DNA of 64,000 bases from contig CAILNT010000059.1 in NCBI GenBank assembly GCA_903835655.1, positions 57,009 to 121,008 of the forward strand. Reading direction: 5' to 3'. This document shows positions 26,001 through 33,360 of the stretch, one piece after another. The position numbers were made by a program, and so were the translations under genes. The stretch comes from an uncultured Pseudomonadota bacterium (GTDB lineage: Bacteria; Pseudomonadota; Gammaproteobacteria; Burkholderiales; Thiobacillaceae). The notes beneath the pieces are model-generated. The model was given only the letters and a program-made list of their open reading frames with translations. It ran no database searches and was not told the origin of the DNA. How positions within the stretch are numbered: position 1 is the first letter of the stretch; each line of letters starts with the position of its first letter.

Positions 26001-26097
26001 GGCACAAAAGGATCAGGAAGTCATCCTACGCCTGTCGGAAAAAAACGAGGGAGTCCTGGTTGGCAGTATCGAAGTCGCCGGAAAAGGAGGGAAGTAG
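23008..26097 (+). CDS. Large secreted VIT-domain protein with C-terminal DUF2135
   Basis: A 1029-residue exported protein (signal peptide MKTLTQRLAALALGAVLALGATTVVAQ). Residues about 35-170 are a VIT domain (NPNERALEAELQFPLLEGQT; KARGQQVFEDIVRRGADPALL). A VWA-like region begins near 290 with DASGSG, an imperfect MIDAS, so metal-dependent binding is uncertain. About 735-880 is helical and TPR-like (DLAVRILSNLAEMN; LAYSLRQAGQVRLALPLL). About 905-1025 is DUF2135 (DIDLWVTDPNGEKAYY), as in YfaP-type proteins. VIT/VWA proteins are often envelope-associated. A short linker rich in Met/Pro/Gln separates the halves. Confidence 0.85.
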   Translation: MKTLTQRLAALALGAVLALGATTVVAQTTGQEAMGPEPSPRPVLPAFRLLLSVPEARQPVSLERVTVSADIVGTLARSRIELVLHNPNERALEAELQFPLLEGQTITAFALDIHGHLRPASPVDKARGQQVFEDIVRRGADPALLEKTQGNNFKLRVYPLPPKGERRVALVISETLTPGKDGRLSYRLPLGFGDQVGELSLDLHVAGVVPGKLALSPVLEGAVREVQDGDAVVRWLKKGWNPKLAGSIAQLSWQAAKTEMLVADRFEEDSFFYGDVPVNVPAAPRVAPRTLALIWDASGSGNRRDHAREFALLDLWFKQLGNVDVSLVVARDQAEVPRNFSVKSGNWQALRTALEAVPYDGATNPASWAVPDVVGEVNSLALLFSDGLANWGEAGAPASRIPLYAVNAAASADPVRLRALAEASGGAYLDLLRISPVEAATELGLRRTRLVALSGAGAEALVSASAYPEGGHLMLAGKLTQPVARVTLILESPTGERLERHLAVKAAALRPYAASADVFPGVAAQHWAGLTLGRLEADRNLHRAEIRRLGQRFGLVTEETSLIILESLADYLRYEILPPAGDLRVEYEQQLAQRQAGQVKSRSAQLDSIAPRFAEKVKWWETKFPKGEPPKPTEDPDRASRPMAVMAPAPNMDPAAMSAAQARYLAEQTARMSERRVPAEQPPPVGAVQRAERVVQVPSGQSAQSMQEIGSDAMRAPVPDAGPEAAIHLQQWQPDAAYARRLRDASDTERYAIYLDERGSHEDSTAFFLDAANIFFDHGQTDLAVRILSNLAEMNLENRHILRILAYSLRQAGQVRLALPLLKRVRELAPDEPQSSRDLGLAYAANGQSQAAIDVLWEAVCLPWRADFADIDLIALAELNAIAARTPGLDLSRIDPRLMRNLTLDLRAVLAWDADNTDIDLWVTDPNGEKAYYAHPLTYQGGRMSRDFTAGYGPEEFSLRTAKPGRYEVRAHFYGHRQQIVSPYTTLMLRLSTGFGTPAQKDQEVILRLSEKNEGVLVGSIEVAGKGGK

Positions 26098-26099
26098 CC

Positions 26100-26240
26100 A
26101 TGAATGCCCGTCCCACCCCGCGCCGCTCCCCCTTGCGTACTTCCATGGAGTGCCTGGCGAAAGGCGGCGTTCCTGCGGCAGCAACGGACAACTGTCGTGG
26201 GCTACGCTCACCCTTTAGGGTCCAGGATTTCCGAGGCTGA
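26100..26240 (+). CDS. Possible 46-residue ORF with a strong ribosome site
   Basis: An ATG at 26100 follows ggaaaaggagggaag, a near-ideal ribosome-binding site, right after the VIT gene stop. The frame reads MNARPTPRRSPLRTSMECL and ends at 26240 within sequence that looks repeat-derived (tgtcgtgggctacgctcaccc). It may be the surviving start of a third operon gene interrupted by a repeat, or a short peptide. It is absent from the ORF track because of its size. Confidence 0.3.
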   Translation: MNARPTPRRSPLRTSMECLAKGGVPAAATDNCRGLRSPFRVQDFRG

Positions 26241-26271
26241 TTTTTCGTTACGTTTCACGTGGGGTACTCGA

Positions 26272-26784
26272 ATGGATGAGCGATCCAATGCGGATGTCGG
26301 TTTCATGGAACTCATTCTTCAGCCCGAACGCGAGGATGCCCAGCGTCGGCTGGCGGATCGCAACTATTGGGGCGACACCGGAGAATGGGTGCTGAGCGCC
26401 ATCGTCGAAGTGGAGCGCGCCATCCATCGCGCGCCCGAGCACTCCAGAAACTGCCCCAGGTGTGCGGGTAACCCCGGCCAGGCCCGGAAGTGCCTGAAGC
26501 GCTGGCTCAAGGGCGTCATCCGTGAGATGGAAGCCGCGCACCAGCGTTTCCGCGACGAGGAAGATGACCCTGACGGCTATGGCAGCGCCACCTTCAATGG
26601 CTGCCTGGAGCGCGCGCGCGAGTTTCTGGAAGGCGTGGACGAGCCATCCAAGGAGGACTCCGGCAGTGCGGATAAGCCAGGTACCCCTATCTCCGCGACT
26701 TTCTACCGGCTGAAGCTCCTCGGCTTCGTCCTGGTAGTCATGGCGCTCCTGTATCCCTGGCTGCGTGATTGGCTGAACGCGTGA
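26272..26784 (+). CDS. Small protein with CxxC and one C-terminal membrane helix
   Basis: Starting at ATG 26272 (MDERSNADVGF), the protein has 170 residues. The ORF track start at 26104 would add a segment that looks non-coding. It has a CPRCAG motif in the middle, a charged helical segment and a C-terminal helix LLGFVLVVMALLYPWL followed by RDWLNA, so it is probably tail-anchored in the inner membrane. Family and function are unknown. It may belong to the VIT/DUF2135 operon. Confidence 0.6.
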   Translation: MDERSNADVGFMELILQPEREDAQRRLADRNYWGDTGEWVLSAIVEVERAIHRAPEHSRNCPRCAGNPGQARKCLKRWLKGVIREMEAAHQRFRDEEDDPDGYGSATFNGCLERAREFLEGVDEPSKEDSGSADKPGTPISATFYRLKLLGFVLVVMALLYPWLRDWLNA

Positions 26785-26916
26785 ACGCCTTGGCATCTTG
26801 TCCACCAGTTTGCTTCCGACCACACACGGTGCTTGAGATCAGGACTCCACGTCACCTGGCCCCGTGCGTATCGGTGAAATCCCCTGCATATCTTGTGGCC
26901 ATCCGGAAGAAAGACG

Positions 26917-27111
26917 ATGGAGCGTTACCGGGCCACGATGGCGGCTATTGCCCCCGGTGCGAGGGTGAAGCCAGAGACGAACAACGTGCAGCAGTCGCTG
27001 GCCGCGCTACAAGACAAGGCACTCATCTGGAAAGCCGCACGTGGGGTATACGCGCTGGAAGACACGTTCCTGGCTGAACTTATGCGCAAGGCCGGCATGC
27101 TTGATCCTTGA
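26917..27111 (+). pseudogene. C-terminal remnant of an ATPase-like protein
   Basis: The frame reads MERYRATMAAIAPGARVKPE then VQQSLAALQDKALIWKAARG and VYALEDTFLAELMRKAGML, ending at 27111. This looks like the winged-helix tail of AAA/STAND-type ATPases found with toxin or defence genes. No ATPase domain precedes it. The surrounding 26785-27361 holds nothing else recognisable. Confidence 0.45.
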
Positions 27112-27361
27112 TTCGACGAAGCGCAGCCGCAAGCTTGCCGTCCCCTGGCCGAGTATGTGGCCGCCGCTTCTGTCAGGCCAGTTGGTTTGCGGCTGCCTAC
27201 GAAAAGCAAAGTGAATCGGGCTCCATCCATCGGGGCGCGCGGAATAGTCGGTTGACCACGGCCTTCATGAGCGTGAGAATTGCTCGGAAATCACAAGAAG
27301 GGGCCGTTGGATTTCCCATCCTTTTTCCTTCAAGTTTGATGCGCAGCGGCGGGTTGTCCTG

Positions 27362-27889
27362 GTGGCAGGAGTGTTGGCTGCGGCCAGTTTCGGGCTGGAT
27401 TCCGCCGTCGTCGATTTCGGTTGGCGCGCGGACAGCGGCGAACCCTGGAGGTTGTTGACCTCCCAGTTCGTTCATCTGGGTCATGTCCATTTGGCGGCCA
27501 ATCTATTTGCGGCCGCGCTGATCGTCTGGAGCTGCAATCAGTTCCAATTGTCCACGCGTCTGCCGGCCGCGACGCTGGCTACTCTCGCCGGTGTGGGCTT
27601 GGGGTTGCAGTTCGGGCCCTGGGCCATCACCTGGTATGTCGGGATGTCCGGTCTGTTGCATGGCCTGTTTGCCTGGTTATGTCTGCACCTGGCTGTCCGC
27701 GCGTCATTCGCTCGCCCGGTTCGCAAGTTTGCCGGCGTGCTTTATCTGGGGGGATGGTTCAAGGTGCTGATCACGTTGACCACGCCGCTGGGGGCCACGG
27801 GTTGGTTGGGCATACCCCAGGTGACCCCGGTGCATCTCTACGGTTATCTCGCCGGCACGCTCTGGGCCTTGCTGCGTCGAACGAAATAG
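27362..27889 (+). CDS. rrtA: Rhombosortase (rhomboid-family sorting protease)
   Basis: Polytopic intramembrane serine protease of at least 175 residues, of the rhomboid superfamily. GMSGLLHG carries the nucleophile serine (Ser96 from the GTG at 27362), and a histidine in TPVHLYGYLAGTLWALL (about 158) is the likely partner. The block WRLLTSQFVHLGHVHLAANL is typical of rhombosortases, which cleave and sort proteins carrying a GlyGly-CTERM tail. The 3' end overlaps by 46 bases the opposite-strand subtilase gene, whose product has such a tail. The start is uncertain: the frame is open further upstream and the GTG start removes part of helix 1, so a non-standard upstream start is possible. Confidence 0.85.
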   Translation: MAGVLAAASFGLDSAVVDFGWRADSGEPWRLLTSQFVHLGHVHLAANLFAAALIVWSCNQFQLSTRLPAATLATLAGVGLGLQFGPWAITWYVGMSGLLHGLFAWLCLHLAVRASFARPVRKFAGVLYLGGWFKVLITLTTPLGATGWLGIPQVTPVHLYGYLAGTLWALLRRTK

Positions 27890-29721
27890 GCCAGTGTGAC
27901 CAATCCGGCCAGTCCGGGCAAGGCGTCTGAATCCATGGCCCCGCCACCACCGCCACCACTGCTCGCCGCGGGCGGCGTAGGCGTGGAGGTGGCTGGGCTC
28001 ACCGTCAGGGTCGATTGGGTCGTATTGCTCGCGCCCAGGTTGTCGGTCACCGTCAGCGACACGGTATAGATTCCTGCCGTCACGGCCTGTATCGCCGTGG
28101 TGGCAGTATTGTAGGAAGTCAGGCTGGCACCCGTCGGTGCGGAGAGGAGTTGCCATTGCCAGGTGCTGATGGATCGCCCGGGAGCCGCCTGGCTGGAGGC
28201 CGCCGTCAGGCCTACGGTCGTGCCCGCTGTCAGGGGGGAGGTCGTCTGGATCGCCGCGGTCGGCGGCCAGGCCGCGGCCACCGCCGCCACCGCGTTGAGC
28301 ATGCCCGCGCCGCAGGTGGCCGTGGTGCAGTTGCATTGGCCGGAGGTGCTACCCGAATTGGCATAATTTGGGCAGGTGGGCAGGGTAGGGTCTACGGGAA
28401 ATACCCTGGCGGAATGCTGGATGCGGCTGATGAGGTCGGCGGGTTGCAGAGCCGGGTTAAGTGAAAGCATGAGTGCGGCCACGCCCGCGACCTGGGGCGA
28501 GGAAAAACTGGTGCCGATGTTGTAGTTGGTCTCATCCGTGTAGCCGTTTGTGGCCGGTACGGTCGTGCCCAAATTGGTCGTGGTACCCATGCTGTAGAGA
28601 CAGGGGCCGCTGCTGTTGACGCAATTCCCCGCCGGAGCGCTCACCGAGACTTCCGCGCCAAAACTGCTGTAACCGACCTTGCCGCCGATATTGCGTAGAC
28701 CCGCGACCGTCAGCACGCCGGCACAGTTTCCCGGGACGCCGACCGGTCCCACCGTGTTGCCTGCTGCCGCCACAACCAGCACCCCCTTCGCCGTCAGTTG
28801 GCTGATGGCATCCGCATAGGCGGCCGTACAACTGCCACTGCCACCCAGGCTCAGGTTGATGATTTTCGCCGGATTGGGGTTGCTTGCCGCACCCTTCTGC
28901 GGCGTCCCGGAAATGCCCGCGGCCCAGAGCATGCCGGCGATGATGTCGGAGTCGAAGCCGCCGCACTTGCCCAGCACGCGCACCGGCAGAAGTTTTACCC
29001 CCCAGGCCGTGCCGGCGATGCCGACTCCGTTGTTCCCCGCTGCACCCAGGATGCCCATGACCCGGGTGCCGTGCCAACTGCTGTTTTGTTGACTCAGACC
29101 GCCGCTACACTCCTGCGTCAGCTTGGAGTCCCGGAGATCAGCCGCGGAGACGTAGTCTCCTGGGTCACTCCCCGCAGGATCGGTCGCGCTGGGATGGTCG
29201 TCGGCGCCGCCGTTGGCCGTGTCGAGGATGAAGTCGGCACCGGGCAACAGAGTGTTCGCCAGATCCGGGTGGTCAAAGCGCACGCCGGTATCGATGTCGG
29301 CCACCACCACCGTCGCCGAACCCGTGGTCTGATTCCATGCGTCCACGGCATCGATTGCCGACGGTGTCGCGGCCGTCGCCGCCTGGAGATACCACTGACT
29401 GGAGAGTAGCGGGTCATTGGGCAAGGTGTAGATGAAACGCCGCTGGTCCGGAACCGCGTATTCCACCTCGGATTGGCGGCTCAGGCGTGCCGCCAGGGCT
29501 TCCGAAGTGAGTCCACCGGCATGAAGCACATGCATGCGGGCGTCCAGATGCCGGCCGGAATGCAAGACCAGCCCCAGTCGAGTAGAAAACCGGGCCGAGT
29601 AATCTAGCGGTGGCGTGGCCGCTGTACCCCGATATTTGACGATGACACGCCCATCCTCGGCCAGGCTGGTCGCAGCATGCAAGGCACAAGCCAGCAGGAT
29701 CAATGCAACTATTTGCTTCAA
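27844..29721 (-). CDS. Secreted S8 (subtilisin) protease with GlyGly-CTERM-like tail
   Basis: Subtilase of 625 residues. Signal peptide MKQIVALILLACALHAATSLA; I9-like propeptide (about 23-98, RVIVKYRG); catalytic domain with Asp144 (DIDTG), His217 (WHGT), oxyanion Asn322 and Ser405 (GTSFSSP). A PKD/Ig-like domain covers about 490-585 (TVSLTVTDNLGAS). The tail is SSGGGGGGAMDSDALP, a hydrophobic helix and a basic end, matching the GlyGly-CTERM plan recognised by rhombosortase, which is encoded convergently next door. The start is TTG at 29721 overlapping the TGA of an I9-like ORF (TTGA), so coupled translation is likely. All catalytic residues are present, so it should be active. Confidence 0.92.
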   Translation of the reverse strand: MKQIVALILLACALHAATSLAEDGRVIVKYRGTAATPPLDYSARFSTRLGLVLHSGRHLDARMHVLHAGGLTSEALAARLSRQSEVEYAVPDQRRFIYTLPNDPLLSSQWYLQAATAATPSAIDAVDAWNQTTGSATVVVADIDTGVRFDHPDLANTLLPGADFILDTANGGADDHPSATDPAGSDPGDYVSAADLRDSKLTQECSGGLSQQNSSWHGTRVMGILGAAGNNGVGIAGTAWGVKLLPVRVLGKCGGFDSDIIAGMLWAAGISGTPQKGAASNPNPAKIINLSLGGSGSCTAAYADAISQLTAKGVLVVAAAGNTVGPVGVPGNCAGVLTVAGLRNIGGKVGYSSFGAEVSVSAPAGNCVNSSGPCLYSMGTTTNLGTTVPATNGYTDETNYNIGTSFSSPQVAGVAALMLSLNPALQPADLISRIQHSARVFPVDPTLPTCPNYANSGSTSGQCNCTTATCGAGMLNAVAAVAAAWPPTAAIQTTSPLTAGTTVGLTAASSQAAPGRSISTWQWQLLSAPTGASLTSYNTATTAIQAVTAGIYTVSLTVTDNLGASNTTQSTLTVSPATSTPTPPAASSGGGGGGAMDSDALPGLAGLVTLAYFVRRSKAQSVPAR

Positions 29722-30025
29722 GGCGCCTCGCGCAGTGGGTCGGGTGAAACATCCAGGATGGCAGCATCCTGGCGCAGTGCGCGAAGCGCCGTACGCGATG
29801 GAGGTCGCTTTCCGGGCAGGAGAGCAGCGTGGAGTGTGGAACCGAGGTCACCGCAGGCACACCGGCTCGCCGTTGCGGCCAAGCTGGCAGATTCGGCCCG
29901 GCACCATCCACTGCCGCGAGAAACTGTATCATGATTCTGGCCGAAGACGCGGCGCAGGCCAGGCTCATGGTCAGCAGCAGGATAGGCCAACAGCACAGGA
30001 CGAGGAAGCGCCCGTCGTGAAGCAA
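29718..30025 (-). pseudogene. Frameshifted I9-like propeptide/inhibitor ORF upstream of the subtilase
   Basis: In one frame from ATG 30025 the sequence gives a signal peptide (FLVLCCWPILLLTMSLACAAS) and RIMIQFLAAVDGAG. In the neighbouring frame it continues LAATASRC... to TALRALRQDAAILDVSPDP and stops with the TGA that overlaps the subtilase TTG. The joined product resembles a short stand-alone subtilisin propeptide (inhibitor I9-like). The frame change lies near 29885-29900. It may be a true pseudogene, a sequencing error or programmed slippage. Confidence 0.45.
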
Positions 30026-30111
30026 GGCTGAATCCTCCTCGAGGCTCGACTCCAGCGCTTGAGGATATGGTCACAGCCGTAGCGCTCATCACCCATATCA
30101 TTCCCTCCGGC

Positions 30112-32477
30112 TCAAGAAGCACACTTCAACCCGTTGATACAGAGAGAAATAATCGCGGCTCTACAGGGGCTCGCCAGTGCTGCTTCAACACGCCTAGCCC
30201 TCCTGGGGTAGGTTACATGTCCAGTCCCGCCTGTATATAACGCGCGCTTAACGAATAATTCGGGTTTTTCCGCCTGCCATTTTTTCAGAGCCTGGATGGG
30301 TGCCTGGCGGTTCTCGCCGTCATTCAGGGTAGCGATGAAGGGGGAGTTGGTCGAATCGACGGGTTTGCCGCTTTCATCGGCACCGACCAGTACGCTCCAG
30401 CAATGACTGCCAAACACCTCCGCCGCATCCATATCCAGGAGGTGTAACGCCACTTCGTTCGCATAGACGACCAGGCCGCTTCGATCGACGCTGATGAGCC
30501 CATCTCCGGCCGCGTCCAGAATACGAACATTGCGGCGATGCACATCCTCGATGGCCAACTGGTAGGTGTGCCGCTGTGTGACGTCACGGGCATTCATTAC
30601 CAGCTCTTCCGCCCCACTCGAACCGCGGGTTCGTTTGATCGCCGCCTCGATCCAGAGGTCGCTGTCGTTCAGGCTGCGGGCGCGGGCCAGTATCGTGATG
30701 GTGGCGCCAGTTTCGGTGAGGTTTTCCAGGCCCCGCCGCAAGATCACCCGGTCGTCGTCATGGAGGTAGTCCTCGACAGGCCGACCTATCATCTCCTCCG
30801 GCCGTGTTCCGAACAATTCGATGCTGGCGGGCGAGACGAAAAGGAAACGCCCGGTCAGATCGATACTCACGATCATATCGGTGGAGTTTTCCGCGAGCAG
30901 ACGAAAACCATCTTCTTTCGAGCGGAGGGCTCGCTGGGCGAGGACCTCGATCAGGGCGAGGGAGAGGGAATTCGCGGCATCCAGTTCCACCAGCGACCAA
31001 GGCATGGACTTGTCGCGATAGGTCTCGCTCCAGGTGGCGAAGGACTTGCGCGGCGAGATGCGCAATTCGCCGTTTTCCTGCGTTACCAGTTTGTTCGGTT
31101 CACCCGCCCAGCGCAGAGTGCGGACTATGCCGGGGCGGAACCACATGACGAAATCGCGCGCCTCGTGGTCCAGAGGAGCGACCAACATCCCCGAGGTCCT
31201 GTCCTGCAACCCGGAGAACTCGGGACCCAGGTCAGCCAGGTGTTCAGTATGAAAGACCGGCGCGGGTTGCATCACGCGCAACATCGAGATCAGATGCTCT
31301 GTCGCCACCTCGTCCGGCACCACGCCGATGTGATGATGCGCCCCCCCCAGGGAGACGATGGCGCAGTCGGCCCGGACGATGCCGAGTAGATCTTCGCTGT
31401 ATAGCTTGATCACCACGCCCAGGTCCTGAGCGCCCCTGATCTTTTCTGTCAGGGAGAACAGCAGTTCGCGGATACGGGCATTGATGGCTGCCCGTTCCTG
31501 GGCATCCATGTGGATCAGTTTCAGCGAAACGACGCGGCCGATGAACTCGTCAAGCTCCCGCTCCCTCAGGGGAACGAACTTGGGCGTCATATGGTGGCAG
31601 GCGATCAGCCCCTAGAGCCGGTCGTTCTGCACCAGGGAAATGCTGAGACTGGCCTTGACCCCCATGTTGCGCAGGTAATTCACATGCACCGGCGACATGC
31701 TGCGCAACCAGGAGTAACTGAGGTCCACCGCCGCACGCTCTCCACCGGAGAGCACGAGTGGCACAGGGACGGCTTCGACATCGGCGATCATCCGGACCAA
31801 ATTTTTCGTGTACAGCAAACGCGCCTGGGCAGGAATATCCGAAGCGGGGAAGCGATTTCCCAAATAGGAATCCAGGGACTCCTCCCGACTCTCGGCGATG
31901 ACCTCCCCATCCCAGTTGCTGTCGAAGCGGTACATCATCACCCGATCGAAGCCGGTCAGCAGGCGTACCTGATCCACCACGGCATGCGCATAGCAGGCGA
32001 GATCCTGCTCCGCAACAGGCGCCAAAGCGCATCGCGGATGGGAATGAAGAGTTCGTGGAAGACGTCGCCTCCCGCCGCGGGCTGACGGTCTATTTCCACC
32101 ACGACATGGTCTTCGGTGCGGTAGACCTGGGCATCCATATGCTCCGTCCCGCCAACGCGATCCAGGGCCAGCGAACCGATGGAAGCGCCAGGCATCTGTT
32201 GCCGTGCCACCATCTCGCGTAGCTTGCCCGCCGATTCCACGCCAAGCAGCGCGTCGATGGACAGGCCAAGGGCTGCATCGGGCGGCATGGCGAGCAACGC
32301 GGCGCAATTCGCGCTAATCCCACGCAAGCGCCAGTCAACGGCGTCAAAAGCCAGCAGGATTCCGCCGTCCTGGATGCTGCCGATACGATGAATGGGTTCT
32401 CGGGCACACTGGAGCAGCGCCCCTTCCAGACTCGCGGGGTGGTCCCTGTGTTCAGGATTGCCGATGCAGGCAGTCAT
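30112..32477 (-). pseudogene. bphP: Decayed bacteriophytochrome (PAS-GAF-PHY-PAS-PAS)
   Basis: Red-light photoreceptor gene split over three frames. 32477 onward encodes the PAS_2 part with the biliverdin cysteine context LLQCAREPIHRIGSIQDGG. A frameshift near 32005-32020 leads into the GAF domain (FDRVMMYRF, FPASDIPAQARLLYTKN, SPVHVNYLRNMGVKAS). A TAG at 31612-31614 replaces the Trp codon expected in NDRL-W-GLIACHH. The rest (30112-31590) is a PHY domain with the PRKSF tongue motif and two PAS domains. It then ends in unrelated residues with no kinase, GGDEF or EAL output. The gene overlaps bphO by 26 bases. Three lesions make loss of function very likely. Confidence 0.88.
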
Positions 32478-33087
32478 CGAGCAACCCTTCCAGGGTATTG
32501 AAGACGTTCAGGGCTGCCTCCCCCGCGCGCAGGCGTTGCACCGGGTCGTCGGCGAGTCCCTCGGCATAGGCGCAGAAGGAAGCCCAGCGAGTTTCCGTGT
32601 CGGCGCCATAGGCAGCGAAAAATCGCGCTCCCCGTTCCGGCGTAAGGCCAAGATTCGCCCTCAAATGCCGGCTAATGACCTGCCCACCGAGTGTGGACCC
32701 CTCGATGGCGTATAGCGTGCCGACCAGTTCCGCAACGTCACCGGGCACCTCGATGACACGCCCGATTTCCGGGGGCGCAAGCGCATCGCCCAGATTGGTG
32801 ATGTCCAGGGCCAGCCAGGGCAGCTTGCGCCGGTCCGCGTAGGAAAATACGCTAGCGCTGGCCGCCAGAACGTCGAGGATGGCAGGCTCCACGACGCTGA
32901 AAAAACGGTGATAGGTGCCCAGGATCAAACGATATTGCGAGAGGGGAAAATTCGCTCGGGTGAGCCCGGCCAGGAGGGGATGCAGGTTCAGCCGGACGTG
33001 CGCGGCGTGCGTGGCCTGGCGAAGCTGCTGGCGCACTGTGTTCAGACCCTCCGGCGTGCCTTCGTTGCTTGGTGCATTGCTTGTCAT
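32452..33087 (-). CDS. bphO: Biliverdin-producing heme oxygenase
   Basis: Heme oxygenase of 211 residues; it opens heme to biliverdin, the chromophore of bacteriophytochromes. The start ATG at 33087 gives MTSNAPSNEGTP; the ORF track start further upstream is unlikely. Family features are the proximal-histidine region QATHAAHVRLNLHPLL, the helix LVGTLYAIEGSTLGGQVISRHL and the C-terminal helix ALNVFNTLEGLLDDCL. It overlaps the phytochrome gene and the frame is intact, although its partner is broken. It could still serve in iron release from heme. Confidence 0.93.
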   Translation of the reverse strand: MTSNAPSNEGTPEGLNTVRQQLRQATHAAHVRLNLHPLLAGLTRANFPLSQYRLILGTYHRFFSVVEPAILDVLAASASVFSYADRRKLPWLALDITNLGDALAPPEIGRVIEVPGDVAELVGTLYAIEGSTLGGQVISRHLRANLGLTPERGARFFAAYGADTETRWASFCAYAEGLADDPVQRLRAGEAALNVFNTLEGLLDDCLHRQS

Positions 33088-33360
33088 GACATCGGGGTCC
33101 GGTGAGCACACCGCGAACTGTCGCAGCCATCCGGACCATTGTGCGCCGCGTGGTGGACCGAGTCCATTGCAGATCGTGAGCCACCGGCAAGCCCGCGACA
33201 AACCGAGTCAGATACACCGCGTCTATTCGTTCATAAGAACTTTCGATTAGTCTGATGTCGCGGTGACCCGAGCTTTGCGAGTACCATTCGCGCCTCTTTG
33301 GCGGCGCGTCTGTAGCCCCGCCATGCCGATTTTCAAAGTCTTCACCCTCGGAGGCGATAC
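33088..33360. other. Divergent intergenic region between bphO and qmoA
   Basis: 273 bases without an ORF that I can support. It should hold the promoters of both divergent units. A good ribosome site (ggagg, 33349-33353) precedes qmoA. I could not pick a convincing -35/-10 pair. Confidence 0.6.

Noticed and set aside
30538-31389. 283-codon plus-strand ORF in the phytochrome region
   Set aside because: Antisense to clear PAS and PHY domain sequence on the minus strand.
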